The position numbers were made by a program, and so were the translations under genes. A DNA stretch of 8,921 nucleotides from SKKC01 sp046542845 (GTDB lineage: Bacteria > Spirochaetota > Spirochaetia > DSM-27196 > SKKC01): assembly GCA_046542845.1 (NCBI GenBank), contig JBKHAN010000085.1:1-8921 (forward strand), in the 5' to 3' direction. The notes below the pieces were generated by a model. The model was given only the letters and a program-made list of their open reading frames with translations, searched no databases and was not told the DNA's origin. Below are positions 1-5,804 of this stretch, piece after piece; position 1 is the first letter of the stretch; the number at the start of each line of letters is the position of its first letter.

Positions 1-100
1 CTATACCCGGCGGAATTAACCGGTCAAGACTGATGAGCGCATTACGTGAACACCTGGTGTCCCCCCGTACAGATCCGGATTACGTGTGAACTGAAGTAGC
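1..100. other. Leader region upstream of vapB, no gene recognised
   Basis: No convincing gene lies here. Two forward frames are open from the window edge, one to a TGA at 31-33 and one to a TGA at 87-89, so the 3' end of an upstream gene cannot be excluded; neither short tail is recognisable. An 11-base inverted repeat, ACACC-T-GGTGT, lies at 50-60. The motif ATTACGTG occurs twice, at 41-48 and 79-86. These may be chance or distal regulatory elements. Confidence 0.3.
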
Positions 101-136
101 ATATACGTATATAATACCGTATATTTGTATATACGG
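101..136 (+). promoter_or_regulatory. vapBC promoter and probable autoregulatory operator
   Basis: A perfect -10 hexamer TATAAT lies at 110-115; the best -35 candidate, GTGAAC at 86-91 with 18-base spacing, is weak. Two palindromes surround the -10: ATATACGTATAT (101-112, perfect 12-mer) and CCGTATAT-N4-ATATACGG (117-136), the latter containing the perfect palindrome GTATATAC (127-134). The unit GTATAT recurs at 107, 119 and 127. VapB-type antitoxins, with their toxin, normally repress their own operon by binding inverted repeats over the promoter, so this arrangement fits an operator that occludes polymerase. The ribosome site CGGAGG (134-139) overlaps the right arm, so the operator reaches into the translation start region. 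Palindromes and -10 are seen directly; binding is inferred. Confidence 0.6.
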
Positions 137-145
137 AGGCGTTAT

Positions 146-415
146 ATGGCGATCAGCATACGAAATCGCAGGGCGGAGTCGCTTGCGCGTGAGCTTGCCG
201 AGTTGCAACATGTATCGATGACGCAGGCGATTATCGAAGCGCTTGAAGAACGGAAGGCGCAGCTGGAGCGCCGTCGGGTCGAGGTCGTTGGTACCGAAAA
301 AGCCCGTCTTCTCAAAATACGGGAGATCACACGACGCTGCGCGTCCCTGCCCGAGCGGGATCACCGTACTGCAGATGATATCCTGGGGTATGGTGAGGAT
401 GGGCTACCGTCGTGA
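146..415 (+). CDS. vapB: VapB-type antitoxin (PSK/Rv0623-like)
   Basis: This encodes an 89-residue antitoxin that should bind and neutralise the PIN ribonuclease encoded next and repress the operon. The N-terminus (MAISIRNRRAESLARELAEL) resembles the ribbon-helix-helix-like DNA-binding start of the PSK/Rv0623 class of VapB antitoxins. A helical, charged stretch follows (around residues 30-65, rich in Glu, Arg and Lys), then a C-terminal segment with DHRTADDILGYGEDGLP, which resembles the toxin-binding tail of this class (DDILGYDEDGLP-like). The ATG at 146 was chosen because CGGAGG (134-139) lies 6 bases upstream; a TTG at 125 in the same frame falls inside the operator palindrome and lacks a ribosome site. 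The stop overlaps the vapC GTG by four bases, typical of translational coupling. Confidence 0.9.
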   Translation: MAISIRNRRAESLARELAELQHVSMTQAIIEALEERKAQLERRRVEVVGTEKARLLKIREITRRCASLPERDHRTADDILGYGEDGLPS

Positions 416-810
416 TCGTTGACACATCCGCGTTGTTGGCGGTGCTCTTCGCTGAACCCGACGCCGACGAGTTCGCACAACAACTCGCTACCGACGAGGA
501 TAAGTTCATGACACCGTTCAATGCCCTGGAAGCCGATATTGTGGTTGGCGCGAAAAAAGGGTGGGATGGACAGCGCGAACTTGAACTGCTGCTGCACTAC
601 AGCGGCGTCGAGGTTCTCCCATTTACCAACGACATGCGAGTAATCGCTGCCGAGGCATGGACCCGGTATGGGAAAGGCCGCCATGCTGCCGGGCTGAATA
701 TCGGCGACTGCTGCGCCTACGCCCTGGCTGTCTTCCTGAATGATTCGCTTCTGTTCAAGGGCGACGATTTTGCTCTCACGGACATTTCACGACACGGGCA
801 GGAGGGCTGA
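412..810 (+). CDS. vapC: VapC toxin, PIN-domain ribonuclease
   Basis: This 132-residue PIN-domain protein is a predicted Mg2+-dependent endoribonuclease; VapC family members stop growth by cleaving tRNA or rRNA when the antitoxin is lost. The expected acidic residues are visible: Asp4 in the opening IVDTSALLA, Glu40 in FNALEAD, Asp99 in NIGDCCAYALA, and Asp118/119 in FKGDDFALTDI. Its length is normal for the family and it looks intact. The start is the GTG at 412, which overlaps the vapB stop (GTGA), so translation is probably coupled to vapB; only a weak purine stretch (GAGGA, 395-399) precedes it. RNA target specificity cannot be read from the sequence. Confidence 0.92.
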   Translation: MIVDTSALLAVLFAEPDADEFAQQLATDEDKFMTPFNALEADIVVGAKKGWDGQRELELLLHYSGVEVLPFTNDMRVIAAEAWTRYGKGRHAAGLNIGDCCAYALAVFLNDSLLFKGDDFALTDISRHGQEG

Positions 811-825
811 TCTGTCTCTCCTGCC
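797..825 (+). terminator. Strong hairpin at the vapC stop, terminator-like without U-tract
   Basis: GGCAGGAG (797-804) pairs perfectly with CTCCTGCC (818-825). The stem can be extended by a G-U and a G-C pair, leaving a loop of about 9 bases. It overlaps the vapC stop codon (808-810). No run of T follows, so it is not a classical intrinsic terminator; it could still mark the 3' end of the vapBC transcript or protect it from exonucleases. Confidence 0.4.
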
Positions 826-848
826 ATCGGGCGAGATTCACGCGCGTT

Positions 849-890
849 TCACACATCCATATGTGATACGTTTACTTGTATACTCATTAT
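849..890 (+). promoter_or_regulatory. Putative promoter and inverted repeat upstream of the FecR gene
   Basis: An AT-rich stretch stands out from its GC-rich surroundings. TATACT (879-884) is a one-mismatch -10; no good -35 lies at the usual distance, so a regulator may be needed or the promoter lies elsewhere. An inverted repeat TCACA-N8-TGTGA (849-853 and 862-866; alternatively CACAT-N4-ATGTG, 852-865) sits where an activator or repressor could bind. The TTGTATA at 876-882 also occurs in the vapB operator, which may be coincidence. Confidence 0.35.
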
Positions 891-910
891 TCCTACGGGA
901 GGCGCGCTAT

Positions 911-1546
911 ATGAAACGTCGGGTGATCGTTTGCTTCGTTTTTACTCTTGTGCTGACATCGGTCGCGCAGGCACAGGACGAGCAAGCCGGAGAACTCGTA
1001 TTCGCCGATGATCCGTTTGAGGTCTTCGTCCTTCGCGAACGCGAACAGCTTCCGTTCGAAACCGGCGCGGCGGTATACTCCGCCGATTCCGTTGTCACCG
1101 AAGCGAGTTCGGCCGAGGTCGATCTGTTCGCGGCTCGTGCGACCGTGCACATTGCGCCGAACACACATATGCGTGTCGAGTCGGTCGCCGGCCGTGCTTC
1201 GAGTGTCTCCTCCGACCACGGACACTCGAGTATGGAGCTTGTACATGGCAAGCTGCGAGCGGTTATTCACGAGGACCTTCGGAGTCCTTTTAACGTCCGC
1301 TCGAGAATCGGTGTAGCCGGAGTTCGAGGAACGGATTTTGTGATCGAGGTCGAGGGCGATCGCGTCCAGCTGGCTGTCCGGACAGGCGAGGTCGAATATA
1401 CACATCGTTCTACAGACGCACGCGCTGTGCTACGAGCCGGAGAAGGCATCGACGTAGATGATCTCTTTGCCGAGCAGATCGAAGTCGCGACGTGGTCTCG
1501 GGAGCGTCTGGATGATTTCTTCGAGTCAGTAGGCGGGTACGACTGA
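911..1546 (+). CDS. Secreted FecR-domain protein
   Basis: This is a 211-residue exported protein. Residues 1-20 form a textbook signal peptide: KRR, then a hydrophobic core, then VAQA, with probable cleavage by signal peptidase I before QDEQ. The mature part carries a FecR-type beta-rich domain: a threshold-like segment (ATVHIAPNTHMRV), then SSMELVHGKLRAVI, SPFNVRSRIGVAGVRGTDF (VRGTDF at residues 138-143), VQLAVRTGEVEY and a closing AVLRAGEGIDV. In the Fec system FecR is an inner-membrane anti-sigma factor. This protein lacks the cytoplasmic anti-sigma region and no sigma factor or TonB receptor is nearby, so it is more likely a periplasmic or surface structural or ligand-binding protein. The ATG at 911 has CGGGAGG at 896-902. 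The next gene follows within 40-100 bases and may be cotranscribed. Confidence 0.85.
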   Translation: MKRRVIVCFVFTLVLTSVAQAQDEQAGELVFADDPFEVFVLREREQLPFETGAAVYSADSVVTEASSAEVDLFAARATVHIAPNTHMRVESVAGRASSVSSDHGHSSMELVHGKLRAVIHEDLRSPFNVRSRIGVAGVRGTDFVIEVEGDRVQLAVRTGEVEYTHRSTDARAVLRAGEGIDVDDLFAEQIEVATWSRERLDDFFESVGGYD

Positions 1547-1585
1547 ACGTTCCTGCGTTCACCCGGGTCCTCGCAATGATCGACC

Positions 1586-4500
1586 TTGTATGCTACGGTT
1601 AAGCGGAGAGGGCGTCACGACCGTGGCGCTGTCGTTGGAGGTCGCACACTGAAATCTCGTGTGCACGTGCTCGTCGTGTCTGTCGGCGTGGCAATCGTGT
1701 TTCTTCTTGTCGTGTACGCGTCGCTGGTCGCTTTCACCACCCGGACGCATTTCCCCGATTCCAGACTTGAGGCTGCTGTTCGTGACACGCTTGAGGAAGC
1801 TGGTCGGGCGTTCTCGCCTGCAGAACTCGAGCGCATTACCGAACTGAATGTCGAGGGGCGAGGTATTACATCGCTTGACGGCATCGAGCAACTCGCTAAT
1901 CTTGCGGTGTTGAACCTTCGCGGGAACAGGGTAGCCGACCTGACCCCGCTTGCAACGCTGTCTCGTTTACAGCACGTGAGTTTGCGGGACAACAACATCA
2001 CGTCCCTTGAAGCGGTACGGCTTGATGCGCTTTCCGCACTTGCCGAACTTCGCTCGCTTGATCTCAGGGACAACCGGGGACCATCGCACCCCGAACGACC
2101 CGGGGACCGTGATCGTCTCTCCGATATTGCGGTGCTGTCGGGCTTCGAACAGCTGGAGGTGCTTGACCTCGCGGACAATCATATAGCCGACATTTCAGCC
2201 CTTTCCGGGCTCACACGACTTCGCCGCCTGGACCTTCGCAACAACCCGCTTGCGCTTGAAGATGTGACCGCTCTTGAGACACTTACACAGCTTGAGTACC
2301 TGAATCTGCGGGCGACCGGCATTACAGACCTTGAGGGCATTCAGGATCTGCAACACCTGGGATATCTTAATCTGCACTCAAACAGCGGGATTACCTCGAT
2401 TGTGCCGGTCGCAGAGCTGTCGCAACTGCATACGCTCATCCTGCGGGGTGTGCCGATCGGACCGGAAATCGATAGAATCGGAGCACTGGGCGCGCTGAGG
2501 CGTCTGAATATCCGCGACAGCGGTGTGTCCGACCTGACCCCGCTCGCGCGGCTTATGGAAGAAGGCGCGCTGCAGGATGACCCGGAACAGGGTGTGTACG
2601 CCGAGATTGACATCCGGGAGAATCCTGTGCACATCAGAGGCGACCACGACGGGTATCAGGTTCTCGAGCCTCATTGGAGGAACGTTTCCCGACGCGAGCC
2701 TGCTGTGCTACCCCCGCCGTTGAGTCGGGAGATCGTAATCAGCGAGGTCGTGAGCAATGCCGCTGCCGGCCCGGGCGAGGGGGGTAATGAGGATGCTACG
2801 GTTTCCTCCGACTGGATCGAACTCTACAACCGGCGTGAAAGCCCGGTCGATCTGTCCGGATACTACCTGTCCGATCATGCCGACCGGAGTACACGGTGGA
2901 GCTTTCCCGAGGGCGCGCGTATCGACGGACACAGTCGCATGATCGTATGGGCCTCCGGGCACGATCAGGAAGAGGCAGACACCGTCGGCCCTGACGGACA
3001 CTTCCGCACTTCGTTTCGCCTGAGTGCTGCGGGCGAGGCTGTACTGCTCACTGCACCCGACGGAATAACGCGCGTCGACGCGGTGTGGATCCCACCGCTC
3101 CCGCCGGGTGTGTCGTACGGGCTGCAGGATACCGATGGAGAAGCATTCGTCATGTACTCCGAGCCGACTCCCGGGGAGGCCAACAGCGGAGCGCTCAGGC
3201 ACCGCCGCCTTGCATTCTCGCATGAACAGGGGCTTTATACGGATGGATTTGATCTCGAAATCACCGTGCAGGCCGGGTTCGATGATCGTGACATATCGTT
3301 GTACTACTCGCTGGACGGGTCCATTCCCGATCCGGCGGCGGTGCGCGATCCGTCGTCGTACGAGGTCATGAACTATGAGGCCGACGAGCTTGAGAGCTGG
3401 TACGAACGCACCTACCGCTACGAAGCGCCTGTTTCCGTTCGGGCCGATGCCGAGGCGGGCTATACGATCGCCGATTCGCTCGTCGATGTGCCGCGGATTA
3501 TCGACATCGATACGACATCGCCGGATGCCGAGTTCTGGGAGTGGCAACCGCCCCGCTCCGATACGGTGCGGGCAACAACCGTGCGGGCAGCCGCGTTTGC
3601 CCGTGAACCTTCCACGGGTGAGTATCGCCGTGTCAGCAGGGTGGAGAGTGCGACCTACATCGTTACGCCGTTAGGTTCGGATCGCTTCAGTCTGCCCGTT
3701 GTGAGCATCATTACACCGCCGTCGGGCCTTTTTGATTACGACGATGGAGTCTATGTCGCCGGTCGAATCGACAGTGAATCCGTTTCCGACGATCGCACCT
3801 GGATGGCGCGGGAAGCCAACTATTCGCAGAGCCGGGAGCTTCCTGTCCATCTGAGCTACTTTGAGCGTCCGCAGGGGGACCCCGTCCTTTCGATCGACGC
3901 GGGGGTGCGGATTCACGGGTCGTTTTCACGGTCTCACCCGCTGAAAAGTCTGCGCTTGTACGCGCGGCGCGAATACGATGTGAATAACTACTTCGAGCAT
4001 TCGTTTTTCCCGAATGCGACCCGTCGCGACCGGCCGGGCAGTCAGGTAGAGCGCTACAAGCGCCTGCTTCTGCGCTCCGGGCAAAGCCTGTTTCGAAGCC
4101 ACATGCAGGACGCAGTGATTCACAGCCACCTTACCGATCATGTATACGTAGACCTGCTTCGCTACCGGCCCGTGGTGCATTTCGTAAATGGTGAGTACTG
4201 GGGTATCAAGAACCTGCGCGAGCGCTTTGACCGGTTTTATCTTGAGAGTGTGTACGGTCTCGATCCGGATGAGGTTATCGTCGTAGAAAATCCGTACGGT
4301 ACGGGTCAGCGGCTTGTCGAAGGTCGTCCCGGAGAACATCTCCCCTTCGTTGAGCTCGTCCGGTTTATTGAGAACGCAGATATGGACGACAGCGAGCATT
4401 ACAGACGGGTGGAACGCAGCATCGATGTGCTCAGCTTTATTGATTACAACATTACGCGCATATATGCCGCCGATCGCGATGGCGTAAACAAACACGTCGC

Positions 4501-5323
4501 GGTCTGGAGGCGCCGCGGCGAATACGAAGCAGATGCCCCCTACGGGCACGACGGCCGGTGGCGCTGGCACACGTGGGACCTCGACAACGCGTTTATGGAC
4601 CAGAACAACACCATGGAGTTCTACGCGAACGACGGCGCCGAGGACGAAGCGCAGCAGTCTGAACAGGACGGGAGCCGAGTTGCCTCCGATACCGAAGAGC
4701 GGCCTCAACATCGGGATGAATCGCTCACGTCGATGCTTGTAAACCTCTTGCGGAACGACGAATTCCGAGCGCTCTTCCTGAACCGTTTCGCCGGCCTGCT
4801 CAACACCGTGTTTCAACCGGATGAGATGGTTTCGAGTTTCGACCGTGCAGAAGCCGCCCTGGAGCCGGAGATCGCCGAACATGTCGACCGGTGGGGCTAC
4901 CCGTTTTCGGTGGATGCGTGGCGCGACGAGGTGCAGCTACACCGCGATTTCGCAACAGAACGGTTGGCCGTCCAACGACAGCACATACTCGAGTATTTTC
5001 AGCGGCGTGGTTACGACCTTCCCGGTACCTACGAGCTTGAGACCGGCAGTCGACAACCGAGTGGCGGGTACGTGCGCGTGTCGCAGGTCGATGTCGACCG
5101 CGCCACTCCCGGTGTTTCCGGTCGGTCGAGCTGGCGTGGTATCTGGTTCACAGGCGTTCCCCTCGTACTCGAAGCGGTTCCTGAACCAGGGTACCGTTTT
5201 TCCGCCTGGCATGGCGATACGGAGGCCGCGGCAGGTGCCGATGCCGCAACTGAACGTCGGATAGCGCTTGAAGCGACCGGAAACGCAGCCCTGTTCGCGT
5301 CCTTTGAGCCAGTGCGTGAGTAA
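1586..5323 (+). CDS. Large exported LRR / lamin-tail / CotH-kinase multidomain protein
   Basis: This 1245-residue protein (numbered from TTG 1586) has a hydrophobic signal-anchor at about 28-50. About ten internalin/SDS22-like leucine-rich repeats follow (81-325; pattern L..L..L.L..N.I.DL.pL). Next come a lamin-tail-like domain (380-535; EIVISEV, DWIELYNR, DLSGYYLSD) and a chitobiase C-terminal/FN3-like domain (540-693; YYSLDGSIPD). The CotH domain (701 to about 1155) has YKRLLLRSG, GEYWGIKNLRER (869-880), DRDGVNKH (963-970) and WDLD (997-1000). The last three match the binding Lys/Glu region, catalytic-loop Asp/Asn and DFG-like Asp of CotH atypical kinases, so ATP-dependent phosphorylation of an extracytoplasmic protein is plausible but unproven. 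The tail (1165-1245; GYRFSAWHGDT) resembles small beta-repeat domains often ending CotH proteins. Coordinates give the longest standard-start frame; the ribosome site favours CTG 1649, giving 1224 residues. Substrate unknown. Confidence 0.88.
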   Translation: MYATVKRRGRHDRGAVVGGRTLKSRVHVLVVSVGVAIVFLLVVYASLVAFTTRTHFPDSRLEAAVRDTLEEAGRAFSPAELERITELNVEGRGITSLDGIEQLANLAVLNLRGNRVADLTPLATLSRLQHVSLRDNNITSLEAVRLDALSALAELRSLDLRDNRGPSHPERPGDRDRLSDIAVLSGFEQLEVLDLADNHIADISALSGLTRLRRLDLRNNPLALEDVTALETLTQLEYLNLRATGITDLEGIQDLQHLGYLNLHSNSGITSIVPVAELSQLHTLILRGVPIGPEIDRIGALGALRRLNIRDSGVSDLTPLARLMEEGALQDDPEQGVYAEIDIRENPVHIRGDHDGYQVLEPHWRNVSRREPAVLPPPLSREIVISEVVSNAAAGPGEGGNEDATVSSDWIELYNRRESPVDLSGYYLSDHADRSTRWSFPEGARIDGHSRMIVWASGHDQEEADTVGPDGHFRTSFRLSAAGEAVLLTAPDGITRVDAVWIPPLPPGVSYGLQDTDGEAFVMYSEPTPGEANSGALRHRRLAFSHEQGLYTDGFDLEITVQAGFDDRDISLYYSLDGSIPDPAAVRDPSSYEVMNYEADELESWYERTYRYEAPVSVRADAEAGYTIADSLVDVPRIIDIDTTSPDAEFWEWQPPRSDTVRATTVRAAAFAREPSTGEYRRVSRVESATYIVTPLGSDRFSLPVVSIITPPSGLFDYDDGVYVAGRIDSESVSDDRTWMAREANYSQSRELPVHLSYFERPQGDPVLSIDAGVRIHGSFSRSHPLKSLRLYARREYDVNNYFEHSFFPNATRRDRPGSQVERYKRLLLRSGQSLFRSHMQDAVIHSHLTDHVYVDLLRYRPVVHFVNGEYWGIKNLRERFDRFYLESVYGLDPDEVIVVENPYGTGQRLVEGRPGEHLPFVELVRFIENADMDDSEHYRRVERSIDVLSFIDYNITRIYAADRDGVNKHVAVWRRRGEYEADAPYGHDGRWRWHTWDLDNAFMDQNNTMEFYANDGAEDEAQQSEQDGSRVASDTEERPQHRDESLTSMLVNLLRNDEFRALFLNRFAGLLNTVFQPDEMVSSFDRAEAALEPEIAEHVDRWGYPFSVDAWRDEVQLHRDFATERLAVQRQHILEYFQRRGYDLPGTYELETGSRQPSGGYVRVSQVDVDRATPGVSGRSSWRGIWFTGVPLVLEAVPEPGYRFSAWHGDTEAAAGADAATERRIALEATGNAALFASFEPVRE
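1637..1651 (+). promoter_or_regulatory. Ribosome site pointing to a CTG start for the CotH gene
   Basis: GGAGG (1637-1641) lies 7 bases before an in-frame CTG (1649-1651), and no such site precedes the TTG at 1586. Starting at CTG gives an N-terminus LKSRVH directly followed by the hydrophobic segment, a normal short signal-peptide n-region, whereas the TTG start adds 21 very basic residues. GTG 1661 is also in frame but 19 bases from GGAGG, too far. CTG starts are rare in bacteria, so this stays uncertain. Confidence 0.45.
1935..1950 (+). repeat. 16-base exact repeat within the LRR-coding region (second copy 2529-2544)
   Basis: CCGACCTGACCCCGCT is identical at 1935-1950 and 2529-2544. Both encode the DLTPLA part of a leucine-rich repeat unit, the second and the tenth. 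Identity at silent positions suggests either a relatively recent repeat duplication or shared codon preference. Confidence 0.6.
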
Positions 5324-5357
5324 TACGCACATCGCGAAGGAATAATCCGGGAAACTC

Positions 5358-5381
5358 ACGCGCGGCGGGTCTTCTGCGCGT
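5358..5381 (+). terminator. Weak hairpin between the CotH gene and feoA
   Basis: ACGCGC (5358-5363) pairs with GCGCGT (5376-5381) around a 12-base loop, 35 bases after the CotH stop. No T-run follows and its right arm touches the -35 of the feo promoter. It may be a poor terminator separating the two transcription units, or chance in GC-rich DNA. Confidence 0.25.
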
Positions 5382-5409
5382 TGACGGAATTAGCTGCCCC
5401 ACCTATTGT
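5381..5409 (+). promoter_or_regulatory. feoABC promoter
   Basis: TTGACG (5381-5386) matches five of six -35 bases, and TATTGT (5404-5409) matches four of six -10 bases, with the optimal 17-base spacing. Transcription would start near 5416, giving a leader of about 25 bases before the feoA ATG. No other good candidate lies in this 118-base gap. Confidence 0.55.
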
Positions 5410-5422
5410 TAGCCTTGTCTAG
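5404..5422 (+). promoter_or_regulatory. DtxR/IdeR-like iron box over the feoA -10 (candidate)
   Basis: By hand alignment this 19-mer matches the classical consensus TTAGGTTAGCCTAACCTAA at 12 of 19 positions, including the contiguous core GTTAGCCT (5408-5415) and CTA near the right end. It covers the -10 and the expected transcription start, where an iron-loaded repressor would block transcription. No Fur-type GATAAT repeat was seen. No DtxR-family regulator is encoded in the window, so binding is an inference. Confidence 0.35.
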
Positions 5423-5441
5423 AAAAACGGAGGTATACAGT

Positions 5442-5804
5442 ATGACACGATGTCGACTGCGCGATGTTCCTGTCGGTGGTATGGCGAGGGTTATCGGAAT
5501 TGAAGAGTCTCACCGCTCGTATCGGTCCCGCATTCTATCTATGGGTCTGACCAGAGGAACGCCAATATTCGTGCAGAGAATCGCACCACTTGGTGATCCG
5601 ATACATATTACCGTCCGGGATTTTGAGCTGTCGCTCCGGCGTGACGAAGCCGACGCGCTGGTGCTGGAACCAATAGAAGGCGCTCCGGAAGCTTTTGGAT
5701 TCTGTGCGCGCTGCAGAGGACGCGGGAAGTGGCGCGAGGGCTCACTCGCGGGTCAGCGCAGGCGCGGACGTAACTCGAGCGACATCAACGGGTCCGCCAT
5801 ATGA
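5442..5804 (+). CDS. feoA: FeoA, ferrous iron transport accessory protein
   Basis: FeoA is a small cytoplasmic SH3-like partner of the FeoB iron channel. Residues 1-78 match the family: RLRDVPVGGMARVIGI, then SRILSMGLTRGTPIFVQRIAPLGDPIHITVRDFELSLRRDEADALVLEPI. The protein is 120 residues, longer than the usual roughly 75-85. The extra C-terminal part carries a CARC motif (Cys88, Cys91) and a basic stretch (QRRRGR), which is unusual. The ATG at 442 bases past 5000 (5442) was chosen because CGGAGG (5428-5433) lies 8 bases upstream; an in-frame TTG at 5406 would start inside the promoter. The stop overlaps the feoB ATG (ATGA, 5801-5804). Confidence 0.93.
   Translation: MTRCRLRDVPVGGMARVIGIEESHRSYRSRILSMGLTRGTPIFVQRIAPLGDPIHITVRDFELSLRRDEADALVLEPIEGAPEAFGFCARCRGRGKWREGSLAGQRRRGRNSSDINGSAI

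Noticed and set aside
3..89. Open frame running in from the left edge to TGA 87-89, possibly the end of an upstream gene
   Set aside because: Only 28 codons, with no recognisable motif and no sign of coding preference; it cannot be judged without sequence to the left.
849..866. CRP/FNR-type site upstream of the FecR gene
   Set aside because: The half-sites are in reversed order (TCACA then TGTGA) with an 8-base spacer, not TGTGA-N6-TCACA.
740..910. Upstream extension of the FecR gene, starting within vapC
   Set aside because: The ATG at 911 has a strong ribosome site and begins a typical signal peptide; the longer form would bury that signal peptide 57 residues inside.
1544..1561. TGAACG-N6-CGTTCA hairpin at the FecR gene stop as a terminator
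   Set aside because: The stem is only 6 bases, partly overlaps a competing palindrome (GAACGTTC), and no T-run follows; transcription into the CotH gene seems as likely.
2708..3547. Open frame of 279 codons on the minus strand inside the CotH gene
   Set aside because: It is a shadow of the lamin-tail and chitobiase-like coding region, with no domain signal or ribosome site supporting it.
3926..4882. Long open frame of 318 codons on the minus strand inside the CotH gene
   Set aside because: It lies wholly antisense to well-supported CotH motifs and shows no recognisable domain; long antisense frames are expected in GC-rich coding DNA.
5406..5441. Upstream TTG start for feoA
   Set aside because: It falls within the promoter -10 and lacks a ribosome site, while ATG 5442 has CGGAGG at the right distance and begins the normal FeoA domain.
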